Source: Dermatemys mawii (lineage: Eukaryota; Chordata; Testudines; Dermatemydidae). From it: a stretch of DNA of 64,000 bases. Each line of letters opens with the position of its first letter. The first letter of the stretch is position 1. This document shows, piece after piece, positions 12,980 through 53,215 of this stretch. The DNA is taken from contig ML677351.1 of the NCBI GenBank assembly GCA_007922305.1, positions 17,389,119 to 17,453,118 on the forward strand, read 5' to 3'. Position numbers and translations under genes: made by a program. The notes beneath the pieces were generated by a model that did no database searches, was not told the origin of the DNA, and worked only from the letters and a program-made list of their open reading frames with translations.

Positions 12980-13110
12980 TAAAGTTTAAAGCCCTGAACA
13001 GATACAAAATTTGTATCTGCATCCGATCCGTGATTTGCAAAAATGGTCTGCGAATATAAAATGAATATCCGTGGATTTGTAGGTTTCTACTGAGGTCCAT
13101 CACTGCATGG
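12980..13110. mobile_element. Short DNA repeat with TACAAAATTTGTATC palindrome
   Basis: The region contains GATACAAAATTTGTATCTGCATCC and several CCGTGGAT/ATCCGTGG motifs. The same motifs occur at 18045-18235, so both are copies of one interspersed family. Confidence 0.5.
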
Positions 13111-14270
13111 AATAATTAGACTACTGCATCTCTCTGAAGTGGAGGCCCCTGAGTTTTGAAGGCTACTGTGGCCTCAGACCTACACTTACAGCTCTGGGTG
13201 GTTTCACTGCTTCTCCATAGCCTTAATGATATGAGATTCTCTCCTTTCCCATTGGCCAGGCCAGAACCCCTTTGTATACAACATAATGTAACATCTTCAT
13301 TTTGTTCTCTTATGTAGTACAGACGGAGGAACAGCAGACTGTAAACCATAGGTCATCTTATGTAGTGATGAGATGAGAAAGGCTTTGTCCCCAACCACCC
13401 ACCAACTCCAACGGGCTGCTCTTCCTGCAAGCAGTGGACAAAGCAGGTGGCTGCCAAACGACATTAGAAGGGAGCATTGCACAACTTGAAACGAGCATGT
13501 TCCCTAATCGATCAGCAACGAAATGACATTAACCAGGATGAATTTAAGTGAGGAGTTCCTGTATTTTATTTTTATTCATTTTGCCATAGCTGCTGCTATA
13601 AAGAGGCTCATATTTGGCATATAAGCCAAATTACTTTAAAGCAATTTCGATGCAATGCCTTACTGCAGTAGGCAACATCAATTATTTCTTTCTAAAATGG
13701 GACTGGAGGACAGCTTCAAGTTCAGGCTATGCAGGACAAGATTCACAGGACAAAAAGAGCTGACAGACTCCATTGGGATACCTTGTTCATTCCAATGGCA
13801 AATTGCTGCCCCCTCATCCATAGCCACAGGCAATGGGGAATGACAGGGTGTGAGCTGTGCTCTATTAATTCCATTCTGCCTACATGGGACTGAAGGCTGG
13901 ACTCCACCACCAGAGCTAGGTGTGTGTGCACAGCACTCTCACACCGGAGAATCTTACTGAGATTACAAAATATGAGTTTTCAAAAATTTTACTGCTTCCA
14001 TAAATATGCAGTGGCTCTAGAAAATATTTTCCCGTCGTAATGAGATTCCTAAACTGGGGTCTGGGGAGAACTGGCTGGTCATATGGTGCCTGACTCGCTT
14101 CCTCGTTTCCAGCTGCTAAACTGCATTAAAGAAAGTTAAAAAGACACTAATTACACTTCTTTGTAAGAAATTACTATTGTTGCCACAGGGATATTGTAAA
14201 AAAGAGGGGACAACCTTTGCATTGCTACTTGGACAACACTATGAAAAAGCGTGGGAACCCCAGCAGGGTA
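13111..14270. other. Intergenic, no gene seen
   Basis: Open frames of 61-77 codons on both strands have no recognisable content. Confidence 0.5.
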
Positions 14271-14284
14271 GTATATAATAATTA

Positions 14285-14916
14285 TAGCCTTAACAAATTC
14301 ACAGTCCATTTTGATCAATTTCACATCCAGGGGGTTTTAAAATTAGTCAGTTTCACATTTTCAGAAGTTTACATCTGAAATTTCATGGTGTTTTAACCGT
14401 GGGGGGTCCTGACCCAAAAGGGGGTCACAACACTCATGTGGCGGGGGTGGGTGGTGTTGTAGGATTGCCACCCTCACTGCTGGGCTCTGAAGGCAGTAGC
14501 TGCGGAGCTTCCTACAACCGGAGGAGATTCCTGGAGGTGGGTCTGATTGCTCTCCTGCTGCTGGGAGCACCCCTGCAGGAGGCCCTTACTTGCTAGCTGG
14601 ACTGGGTGGGATGGGACTTCCCACAGGAGTGGCAGTGCAGGGGAAAAGGGAGATCAGACCCATATCCTCTGGGTACCTCCTCTGGCTGGAGGAAGTTCCA
14701 TGGCTGCTGCCTTTAGCTCTGGACTCTGAAAGCGGCAGAGCTTCCTGCAGCTGGGCTAGACTCCTGGAGGTGGGTCTGGGTCTGATCTCCCTCATGCTGC
14801 TGGGAGCCTAAAGAGCTGGCAGCAGCCCTGCCCCTCCAACAGCTAGATTTTATGGGGGAAGTTGCATTTTACAGTCTGTTGTGCATTTTTCATGGCTGTG
14901 AATTTGGTAGGGCCTA
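14285..14916. mobile_element. hAT-like element with GGGCCTA ends
   Basis: The left end reads CCTTAACAAATTCACAGTCC and the right end CTGTGAATTTGGTAGGGCCTA, inverted copies. The flank shows only an approximate duplication (ATAATTA/ATAATGA). It is the same family as 45401-45915. The GC-rich centre gives rise to chance frames of 60-73 codons. Confidence 0.65.
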
Positions 14917-14994
14917 ATAATGAACTGGCTTTTCTAATACTGCATATGGATGTGGTCATTCCATTTCAATAAATATGTATTGGAATTGGAAAAG

Positions 14995-15562
14995 GTTTCC
15001 AAAAGGGCATCAAAAATGATTAGGGGTATGGAACAGCTTCTGTATGAGGTGAGATTAATAAGACGGACTGTTCAGCTTGGAAAAGAGACAACTAAGAGGG
15101 GATATGCTAGAGGTCTATAAAATCATGACTGGTGTGGAGAAAGTAAATAAGGAAGTGTTATTTACTCCTTCTCTTAACACAAGAACTAGGAGTCACCAAA
15201 TGAAATTAATAGGCAGCTCATTTAAAACAAATAAAAGGACGTATTTCTTCACACAACACACAATCAATTTGCGGAACTCTTTGCCAGAGGATGTTATGAA
15301 CTATATGAACTATAACTGGGTTCAAAAAAAGAACTAGATAAATTCATGGAGCATAGGTCCATCAGTGGCTATTAGCCAGGTTGATTAGGGATGTTGTCCC
15401 TAGCTTGGTTGCCAGAAGCTGGGAATGGGCAACAGAATGGATCATTTGATGATTACCTGTTCTGTTCATTCCCTCTGGGGCACCTGGCATTGGCCACTAT
15501 TGGAAGACAGGATACTAGGCTGGATGTACCTTAGCTCTGACACATTATGGCCATTCTTATGC
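14995..15562 (+). mobile_element. CR1-type LINE 3' fragment
   Basis: A decayed ORF2 C-terminal frame at 15077-15337 reads [20 protein letters not shown] and, further on, [17 protein letters not shown]. These are the RLRGDLIEVYK and NLWNSLP signatures at the end of CR1-like LINE polyproteins. It is followed by the family's 3' UTR (GAAGACAGGATACTAGGCTGG) and the tail ATTCTTATG. The 5' part is missing, as usual for LINE copies. Confidence 0.8.
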
Positions 15563-15905
15563 AAGTGTGAACTATTACCCTCCACTAGATATAACTGGAC
15601 AGTTCTGATTCTATGTCATAAGCTTCATACTGCTAACCAAGGTATCTTATACTTCAAGTGCTGTCCTTCTAAGCATAGAAGATCTGAATTCTATCCCTGC
15701 TCTTCTCAGGAGTTCAAAGCAGCCAGAGTGTGCAGCACAGTAATAGCGGTGATGTGCTAGATGGCTACAGATTTGTTGCCGTATTTATAAAAGCAATCCT
15801 AGGGTGTATTAGCTGACACAGGTCTAGTAGAAAAGTATTAATGCCATTGTACAAGGCAAGTGTAAGATCTCACTAGGAATACAGTGTATAATTCTGATCA
15901 TCCGT

Positions 15906-16035
15906 TAGAGTGACTAGATGGCAAGTGTGAAAAAATGAGGAATGGTTAGGGGCAGGGAGTAGCAGGCACCTATTTAAGACAAAGTCCCGACTATTGGGAA
16001 CTGTCCCTATAAAATCGGGACATCTGGTCATCCTA
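15906..16035. mobile_element. 130-bp hAT-type MITE with perfect 8-bp target duplication
   Basis: Starts TAGAGTGACTAGATGG and ends CATCTGGTCATCCTA. It is flanked by TCATCCGT at 15898-15905 and again at 16036-16043. Same family as 231-354, about the same length, in the opposite internal orientation. Confidence 0.85.
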
Positions 16036-16443
16036 TCATCCGTGTTCAAAAAAGTCTTCCCGAGGCACGATGGAATGCAATGCACTGAACCACTGGCTAG
16101 GCAGTCTAGGTGAAGGGCCTTCACAGAAGGTACAATCTTGTGAGTGCACTTCTGAGCAGATGGCCCCTTTCCCCTTTTAAGGACCCGCTCCTCATGGCCT
16201 ATTACTAGAGATGATTTGACCACATGTGGTTGGTCACACTCCACCTCGGGCAGTGTCCATGCACTGGGTGTGTGATTGCTACCTAATTAGAGTGCCAGAC
16301 ACCTTGTCTGCCTGGGAGCAATACTTAGCTTCCAGTTGTTCAAGCAGTCCATTCATCCCACAAGCATTTTGAGAGGGAGGGGGAAAGCCTCTTTGACAGG
16401 TAATCAAAGAGGGAGGATGCAACAGACCTTTTGAACACACACA

Positions 16444-16800
16444 TTATACAGGTTAAACATGGAGTTGGGAAGGAATTTTCCCCCAAGTCAGATTGGCAAT
16501 GACTCAGGATTTTTCCACCTTCCTTGGAGTGTGGGTCGCTTGTCAGGATTAACTGGGTATATCTCAGTTATTTCTCTCCTGTTGCAGGCTCCACAGGCAC
16601 AGGTGCACCTCAATCTGTCCTATTCTCTGCCTGTGGCACAATAGTCCAGTCGCCCATAGGCTTTAATATTCTGGTCTAATTTCAGTTGCTGGGTTTAGTT
16701 TGCAAGTGCTGGGGGTGGGAGGGTCGCTGATATACAGGAGGTCAAACTAGAGGACCTGGTGGTTCCTTCTGGCCTTAAACTCTGTGCTCTAAAACTGACA
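16444..16800 (+). mobile_element. CR1 LINE 3' UTR fragment
   Basis: GGGAAGGAATTTTCCCCCAAG, CAGATTGGCAATGACTC, GAGGTCAAACTAGAGGACC and GGTTCCTTCTGGCCTTAAACT appear in the order of the 3' end of turtle CR1 elements. A different CR1 subfamily from 14995-15562. Confidence 0.7.
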
Positions 16801-17990
16801 TTAGAATAGAAGGGAACGAGAATTCAGAGCTGTCACTAACTGTTACATTTTTAGCGATGTATTTTGTAAAGAGTTAACTTCATTTTCAAACCACAACTAT
16901 GATGCTTTAGCATTACAATTGTAACTGTAATAAACGTTGCAATAACACTTTTAGAGGGAAAAAAGACTTCCCTGTGTTTTCCAGTTTGTTTACGTGGGGC
17001 ATCTGACTGCACACTGTGTACAATCAGTTTTACTCTTGTCCCTGTAGAATCACCTAAGTTCTCCTGTTTGCATGGTCTTTTATAAGGCAATGGGGGAGAG
17101 AAAAAATATTTTTAAAAATAGGAATATGTAATTGTAAAACCATAAAACCTGGCAAGGACATTCATAGGGGTGCAGGACTAAAACTGAACTTCAGTTATTT
17201 TTCAATAATAGCAAGTTGACTTTGTCCCTTTACATTCAGAATAGTTAAATATTATGTATTAAAGTCACTGTTCATGAATTTTAGAGCCTTGTGAAATTGA
17301 TATATACAGCATGGCAGAACACTGGGATTCTCTCTCTACACACCAGATATGACATCACTAATTCACATAACGTTTCATAACCCAGTGAATAAACTGCTTC
17401 TCCGGATTGTCTGTAGTGCTCAATATGACTGCAATTATGTAACAAAACGCTGAACAGCATGCGGTTATTGCCGTTATTAATCATTCTGGTTTTGTTTCAA
17501 TTACTTGCATTATAGCCTGCTGGATAGACTGCATTATGCCACAAACTGAATGTCAAAGCTAAATGACATGTCTGTGAATCTACTGTTTTAAGAGCCTTTC
17601 ATCATAATTTACCCTTTCAATTCATATTCTGATAATCTGAAAAAAACAGATAAAAAGCTTGTGTCAATATAGTCGCTGACCTTTGCAGTAAACAGAAGAC
17701 AGTTCTTACCAGTAAACAACTTGGCAAATAAGAAACCTGTTTTGCCGGAGCTTGGAATAGTCCCTGCTTAAGACGACAGACTCTGCATACAGATCAGATC
17801 TTACAGAAAACCAGTGACTTCTGGACCTATTTGGAAATAGGCAAGAGTGATGAGACCTTGGAAAAGGAACTTTGAAACTAACCATTACTGAGCAGAATAT
17901 TTTTCAAAGCGGTTTACTTAAAAAGATGTATGATTTTAAAGAAAGGAAAAAAAAATCAACTACATGACTGGAAACACATCCCCCTCAGCT
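16801..17990. other. Intergenic, no gene seen
   Basis: AT-rich with short frames only, and no recognisable repeat. Confidence 0.5.
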
Positions 17991-18044
17991 CCGTACCCAC
18001 ATCCTGTACCTAGTTGCCCTAACCCCACCCTTTGTTTCCTCCAC

Positions 18045-18235
18045 ATAGATCCCTGCAAATCCGTGGATATCTGCTTTATAGCCACATCTGTGGATACCTG
18101 CAGATCATTTTTGCGTATCACAGATTGGATGAGGATCCAAATTTTGTATCTAGAGCCCCACAAATTTGCAGATATCTGCAAGTATCCATGGATACAAATT
18201 TTGTATCTGTGCAGAACTCTATCCCCAGGCTCTCT
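18045..18235. mobile_element. Short DNA repeat with CCGTGGATATCTGC motifs
   Basis: Multiple CAGATATCTGCA, ATCCATGGATAC and ATACAAATTTTGTATC blocks in direct and inverted order, as in the copy at 12980-13110. The internal palindromes suggest a non-autonomous DNA element. Confidence 0.5.
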
Positions 18236-18611
18236 GTGCCAAGGTCCCAGAGCTGGTATGCACCATCATGGGCTGGACCATGGAGTACATCTGAAAGCAT
18301 ATGCAGTTCAGAGTGGGGAAGGAACCATGACATGAAAGACCCTCTAAGCTTATTTCTACCAGCTTAGGTTAAAACTTCCCCAAGGCACAAATTCCTTGTT
18401 CTTGGACAGATGGTATTGCTATTCCCCCCAAAATATTGCTATTCCCCAGAAATATCCCCCTTCTGGCCTTGGAATCTAGGAATAAGCATCTACTGGGCCA
18501 GGGTTTCACATCCTGTCCTAGGGAGTGTTTGATATACTGACCACTTCAAAGCCAGCAGAGGTGATGCAACTCTGCGTCCTCTTGTGAAAGAGTAGTTAAG
18601 TTCTGTGCAGG

Positions 18612-19207
18612 TTTATTTTGTGCAGATCAGTCAGATGAGACCATGGTAAAGGTCCTGTACCCCTCAGGCAGAGGGTGAAGATCCTCAGGCATTATTTTGT
18701 GAGGATAGGAAATGTTGTCTGATGGCCTTAAGCCAAATTTTTCTCTTTTCCTCCCTGTACAGCAAGGTCTGCGTAAGTTGGCTGCTGCCCTTCACCCCAA
18801 AAGCAGATGCATTTCTGCCATGTGACTATACAGAAGGTTAAGTCCTTTTGGAATCTTCAAGATGAAACAATATATGAATAAGATATTATGGAAGCTTGTG
18901 ATCTAGAATAATTTGCCTCTGTAGACTTGTACATTAATTGGCTCCACGTGGGTCCACATGCCAGAGGTTTGTGCTAGCAGATCCAACTGCAGGCTTGGGC
19001 CATACTGAATATTGTCCTATTCACAAATTAAACCTCAAAATTTAATGATCATTTGACAGCATCTGATATACTGATATACCAGTTCACAACTCTAAATTCA
19101 GGCTCCTAGGACAAATATTTGGCACAGATTGCATATGCATACAGTGTATTAAAAATAAATAAGAATTTGTCAATATGACTTACAAAAGCCTAATAATGCC
19201 ATCTAGA
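18612..19207 (-). other. NSUN3: Probable NSUN3 3' UTR with first candidate poly(A) signal
   Basis: The first AATAAA on the minus strand after the NSUN3 stop is at 18617-18612, about 590 nt downstream. Nothing between resembles another exon. The true 3' end cannot be fixed without transcript data. Confidence 0.4.
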
Positions 19208-47646
<28,439 letters not shown>

Positions 47647-48030
47647 GGGGAAGGGGCGCCGGGCCCGGCGTGCGCGCAGCGGCTTGGAGGGGAGGAGCCG
47701 CCGGCGCCTGCTACGCGCCCTGGGGCGGGGACGGGGGGGTGCAGAGAGGGGAGGCTCAGAGCCAGCCAGCGCCACCCCCACCGAGGCGGGCCGGGCCGGA
47801 GCTCGCTCCGGGGCTGCGGCGACACCTCCCTGCTGCTGGAGGCGGGGCTGAGCCGGCGCCTCCGCCTACGAGAAGGGCAGCGGCGACGGGCTGATGAGGC
47901 GGTAGCACCGCGCTGCCCAGGCTGATTGACAGGCCACCTCACGGAGCGCCTCCCGCCCGGCGCCCTTGCACACGCCGCCGCCCCGTCGTGTGGCACCAGC
48001 CCTGGCCCAGCGACTGTCCTCGTTTGCGGG

Positions 48031-49720
48031 AAGCAGGACCTGAGTTCTCATTCCTGCTATGGAAATCAACCCGCCACCCTCATTTTCACAGGCAGCGTCC
48101 CCTCACCCTCCCATAATCACATGAAGAGGAATTCCCCACCCAGCATGCAAACACCCTCCATCCACCATCACAATCAGCCACCACTCAGCCCCCGCACCTC
48201 CCCCCATAGTAGGAAGGCACCAGAAAACCCCCGAAAGGTCGCTAGATGTAGCTGTTTAAGCAGTCAAAAATGTCACCGAACAAAACTTCCAGAGAATTCA
48301 ACAGTACATATATATATACACACACACAGGTGAGTATAGTCACAAAATCATTCACAAGCAGCTCAACTCGATTCCCTGCTCTTCTTACTACAGTCTGTTG
48401 CACACCAGAGGCAACTACAGTACACGGTCATCAGCAGGGGCACCTGCTCATTGGGAAGCACACACTGTACTCTGCAGCTCTAGTAAATTTCAGCTGAGCC
48501 TCCCTTTCTTGGCAGCCTGGATTTGAGCAGACAGGTTAGTGAAAGAGGACCTAGAGCCAGGTGAAAGAGGACATTTGCCTGACCTGAGCTTGGTGCTGCA
48601 GGGAGCCAAAAAAGATGATTTAGAAACAAAAATCCACTAGTTGGATCCCTTCCCTCTGGTTCCAGGGTCTCATTTCTGAAAACAGCTGGACAGATAAATT
48701 CAGCACAAGATGAGGAAAGGGGAACTGAAATCAAACTCTCTCTTTGATCCTGTAGTAAGCGCTTAATTCCTTGAGGTGCAGCACCCTTCACCCCATTGGG
48801 GCCCATGGCCCAGTCTCATGCCAGCTCATCTTCCATTCATGCATCTCTCCTCATTGGCTAACCTGCCTCCTCCACTGAGCCTGCTTCATTAGCCATATTT
48901 CCCTGCGTCACAGGTGTGCTATCTACTCTCAGCAGCAAGAAAGAACACATTTGGGTAAAAACAAGCCATAGTTTATATACTGCTCTCTCCAAATTGTGTC
49001 TGGGCTTTAATTAGCCCCCACAAACTTCTTTTCCTCACCTGCAGATTCTAGTGATCTCTGCCCAAGAAGCCCTAGAATTTGCTTCCAGCCGAGGACATGC
49101 TCAATTAAGATGTAATGACAATGACTTGGTGTGCAATAGAATGTATTAAGAAGAGCATGGAATGGATTTTATTAACATTATTGAGCTGTTTGTGACTGAT
49201 TTTGAGACTACACATACTGATGACTTCTCTGAGTGTCACTGCGATTGGCAGTAAAAGTCACTAGATTTGTCACTTTGACACATTTTCTCACTAGGAAAAC
49301 CAACAAGCCACTAAAACTAGTGACAAAATAGGAAAGTTAGCAACACATCTCCCTCCATCCGTGTGCTCCTCCTAGAAATACCTCTGGAACCTGGCTGGCT
49401 TTGTGGTGTCTCCTCGAATAACTTCATTTTTGTCTGCTTCTGTTGATTCCCTCAGTGGCTGCAGATCCTCTGGGGAACAATCCTAGTGATTGAGGGTTCA
49501 TGGTGGCAACCTCAGCCCTATCACTTTACAGAGCTGTGTCGCAAAAATAAGAGGCCACTAAATTGAAATGGTGCAAGCAGTAAAGACAAGGGAGTACACA
49601 ATGTGAGGTTGTGGCCTTATCTCATGGACAATTAGAGCCAGGAAAACTCCTAGTCATTTGAGGCTTCTGGCCTGAACACTGCAGCTGTTCAGCTTCCATT
49701 TCTGGTGTTTCATGAGAGGG
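48031..49720. other. Intergenic between NSUN3 promoter and mariner-like element
   Basis: No exon seen. A (TA)n(CA)n microsatellite lies at 48307-48329. Short frames here have no recognisable content. Confidence 0.5.
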
Positions 49721-49722
49721 TA

Positions 49723-50087
49723 CAGTAGAACCTCAGAGTTGCAAACTGACCAGTCAACCACACACATCATTTGGAACCGGAAGTATAGAAAAAAAGCAGA
49801 CAAAAATAAATAAAGCAAATACAGTCTGTGTTAAATGTAAATTACTTAAAAAAAGGTAAAGCAGCATTTTTCTTCTGCATAGTAAAGTTTCAAAGCTGTA
49901 TTAAGTCAATGTTCAGTTGCAAACTTTTGAAAGAACTGTAACATCTTGTTCATAGAAGATGAGGGTTAGAAGAGACCTCAGGAGGCCATCTAGTCCAACC
50001 CCTTGCTCAAAACTTCAGAGTTACAAACATTTCAGAGTTATGAACAATCTCCGTTCCCAATGTGTTTGTAACTCTGAGGTTCTACGG
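49723..50087. mobile_element. Tc1/mariner-type element with CR1 stub inside
   Basis: Begins CAGTAGAACCTCAGAGTTG and ends AACTCTGAGGTTCTACGG, with TA at 49721-49722 and 50088-50089. It shares CTGACCAGTCAACCACACAC and the rest of its body with 29130-29547. About 59 bases (49953-50011) are absent from the other copy. Confidence 0.82.
49953..50011 (-). mobile_element. CR1 LINE stub inserted in the mariner-like element
   Basis: GAAGAGACCTCAGGAGGCCATCTAGTCCAACCCC is the CR1 3' end read in reverse. It interrupts the element exactly where the other copy (29130-29547) is continuous. Confidence 0.82.
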
Positions 50088-50089
50088 TA

Positions 50090-52089
50090 TATTAAAATGG
50101 GTGCTGGTTACAGACACTAAGCAATCCCCTTCCCTCCAAAAAAAATACAACCATTTACCAGAAAATCCAAGATGCTTTCAGTGTGCTGACAATCCAGCCT
50201 CAGAAAAAAACAAAACAAAAACAACCACCAAGCAACCAAGAACAAGCACAATAGAAATACTAAATAATATAAGTTAAACTAGTCCTCTAAAAATGGGTAA
50301 GATTGATTTAAAAGAGCTGCATTAGTCTGGTGCAGTACTTGGCCTTCAAAATTTATTACTTTTGCAATGAATTCCTTTACTTTCATCTTTTTCATTAGTG
50401 AGGCTAGCTGTATATATATATAAAAAAAACCTAAGAGCATGCCTCCTACAAAATACTACCACCAAATTTAGAGTTTGTCTAAGATTAGTCAAACCAAGCC
50501 CCAGAGAAAGAGACAGAAGTCAAAATAAAGCTTTATATATATACACTCTCAAATATCAACTGCAAAAGGTCTGGGGATTTTTCTTTTTAATGCCAACTTC
50601 TGTAAGATTCTGAACATGGATAAAAATAGTCATGGTGAAACATATAGGGCTAAGTTCTCTGCAGTGTAACTCCATTAAAGCCAATTATTGATGCCAGAAG
50701 AGAACTGATCTCCTGTTTACCTTACTGATCAAATACCATAAACATTTTGAAAGAATCATCCCACTCTAAACATTTATCCATCCATTAGTGTAGGGTACTG
50801 CTCATGTCACTCACTGTAGCAGAAACTAGGAAGTCTGCAGCACAGTTCTCAGGATGTTAGGAATGCAATCTGGTTAACAGATATTACTTTTACTTTTTAA
50901 AAACAGAGACTTTTTGTAATCTTACAACTTAAGTTTTTAGCAGAACCTGTGGTAGCCCAAGGGCTGTAGTGGAAGTTCAGCAGTTTTTGAAAAATCAAGC
51001 CACATCTATTAATACTAACAGTTTCTGCACCATAAAATGTACAGTAAGTTATCTGCAGTAGTGATTTGCGGAGTTACTTTTGATGAATAGTTAAATGATG
51101 TTCCCTACAGTGACAAGAAGTAAAACTAGCTTCTGTCAAGATTCAGGGCTTCATTTCAGGGAAGCAAAAGCAAGGTGGACTAGCACTCAAAAGCCTCTAT
51201 TTTCAGAAAGAGGGGCACAAGACCTAATATCTTGGGCTAGAAAGAGGTCAGTATTCAAAAATGCCACTGAGTCAGTGCCATCCCTCTGCAACTATCCATC
51301 TGAATCCTCAGAGAGTACTCCCATGCAGTCCAAAGAAGGCATGACATTGTGCCAGTGCTGATTTCTTTACCTCTGCACAGTTCAGCTGTAAGGGTTGTGG
51401 GGTTTCTCTTCTTCCCCTCAAAGCGAAGTAGAATACTAGTACCTTGGTGTTTCTCTAGCTAAGACACAGGCCTTCGATGTTAGGTATATTGAATATTATG
51501 GAATTGAATATTAGTACCAGGCCTGGTCCTGGATGGTCAGATGAAGTTAGATTTAGCAAGAGTTCAGCAGATGCTACTGAAAGTCTGAATCATAGCCAAC
51601 ATATCTTGATTGCAGTGGGCAGCAAATTTAAGGCTATCTAAGTTGAAAGCTATCCAAAATTTAAAATTACAGGATCATGTAAATGAATGTTATCCTCCCA
51701 GAGCCCGTGGAGGGGAAGTTGCTGAAAGTTTCAAGATGTTTCTTCCTCCCACTGAATAATTAATACATTGAGGCTAGATAAATTGTGATACTGCTTCTGT
51801 GCAATAGTACACTGTATCCAGGGGAAGGCTGATTAGGAAACAATTTCCAAGAAACTTGCAAAATATGCCACATTCCAAGGAACAGGAAAATACAGAAATA
51901 GATGTGTAAAGCAGAGGTTAGCGGTCAAGAGTGAGAGGCACCTGATTTTCTCAAGCATTACAGTATTCTTTTTTTAGCACAGATATTTGGCCACTCATAC
52001 AAGAAAGAATAAATCTGGCTGTAAACTAATAAAGTTAATAAAATGTGAGAGTCTAGTAGTGGGCCAGGTTGACAGATAAATGACTCAAC
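50090..52089. other. Intergenic, no gene seen
   Basis: No recognisable exon or repeat. The frame of 88 codons at 51095-51361 has no recognisable content. Confidence 0.5.
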
Positions 52090-52097
52090 ATTGTCTC

Positions 52098-52452
52098 CAT
52101 AGGCGCTGACTCTGTGGATGTTGCAGGACTGGAGCACCCAAGGGGAAAAATTAGCAAGTGCTCTGCACCCATCGGCAGCCAAACTCCCCCTATCCCTCTC
52201 CCTACCACCTCCCCTGAGCACGCTGTGTCCCCTCTCCTCTCCCTCCCAGCACTTCATGACTGCTGCCTAACAGCTGTTTCGTGGTGCTTAGGACTTACCG
52301 GGAAGGAGCGGGAGGAGTGAGGTTGCGGCACACTCAGGGAAGGAGGTGGTAAAGAGGCGGGGCAGGGACTTGGAGGAAGGGGATGAAATTGAGGCAGGGC
52401 GAGGATGATGGAGGGGCAGGTAGATCACCCATGGGACAGATAGGCACCTATG
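52098..52452. mobile_element. 355-bp hAT element
   Basis: Ends CATAGGCGCTGACTCTGTGG and TAGGCACCTATG are inverted. Flanks ATTGTCTC (52090-52097) and GTTGTCTC (52453-52460) match at 7 of 8 bases. The interior is GC-rich with CTGAGCACGCTGTGTCCCC and its kind. No transposase. Confidence 0.85.
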
Positions 52453-52704
52453 GTTGTCTCTATACAGAATAAATGCTGAGCTGAAGCATGGATATTTATT
52501 TTAGAAATTTGGAGCACAAACATCCATTTCATTAATATAAACACTTATGCCAAATTTTAAAAATAATAGGACTTCTAACCTAAGCATCTGGATTTGCACT
52601 TTTCAAGAAGAGGAAATTCAAAGTAGTGACCATATGAGACACTGCAGTCAATCAAGCACAAAAAGGTTTAGTAAACTAATATATTTTTTTTTAAAAAAGA
52701 CTAG

Positions 52705-52800
52705 GGAGGAGACTTTCAAAAGTGCCCAGCATTTATCTAACTCTGCTTGAGCTGAAGTCAATGTTAGGCCAATGCTGAGTGCTTTTGAAAATCTCACCCT
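52705..52800. mobile_element. 96-bp palindromic MITE
   Basis: GACTTTCAAAAGTGCCCAGCATT at the left pairs with AATGCTGAGTGCTTTTGAAAATC at the right. The insert in the MIR at 3925-4260 starts with the same sequence. Confidence 0.65.
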
Positions 52801-53171
52801 ACTATTTCCCCCATTAGAGGTCAATCCATTTTTATGACCTTAGGTGGGGGGTGTTAGTTTAAAACCAGGCACAATCCTATACTCTTTCCTCTCATTACCA
52901 GTGCAAGGGGAGTGAGATCAGCCCCATGTTCACTGGGGAGCAAGCAGTGCTTTGCAGCTTGTCACAGTGCTTTATTTTCCTAAAACAGTTGGTTGTGGAC
53001 AACAGATCACCTTCTAGTAAGAGCTAATGTGATCTTAGGTAAGATAGAGTGTATCCAAGCAGCAGAAAAAACTCAAACATGTCTCTGCCCTAATGTAAAC
53101 TTTTATTGTTAGCTTTCTATTCACTTCTGTGAATCTGATTAATGGCATTTCTATTAAAATAACCTAGGATG

Positions 53172-53215
53172 GTGTTTCCTTTGGAGGTAACAAAAGTTAC
53201 CTCCAAAGGAAACAC
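53172..53215. repeat. Perfect inverted repeat: 20-bp arms, AAAA loop
   Basis: GTGTTTCCTTTGGAGGTAAC at 53172-53191 is followed by AAAA and then by its exact reverse complement at 53196-53215. The pairing stops outside the arms. It lies in intergenic sequence with no recognised repeat. Confidence 0.97.

Noticed and set aside
15077..15337. 86-codon plus-strand frame as a possible host gene
   Set aside because: The sequence is the C-terminal part of a CR1-type LINE polyprotein and is kept only as part of that element.
48120..48150. Alternative NSUN3 first exon starting ATGCTGG near 48138 on the minus strand
   Set aside because: It resembles the human start, but its only nearby donor leaves a phase that does not join exon 2 in frame.
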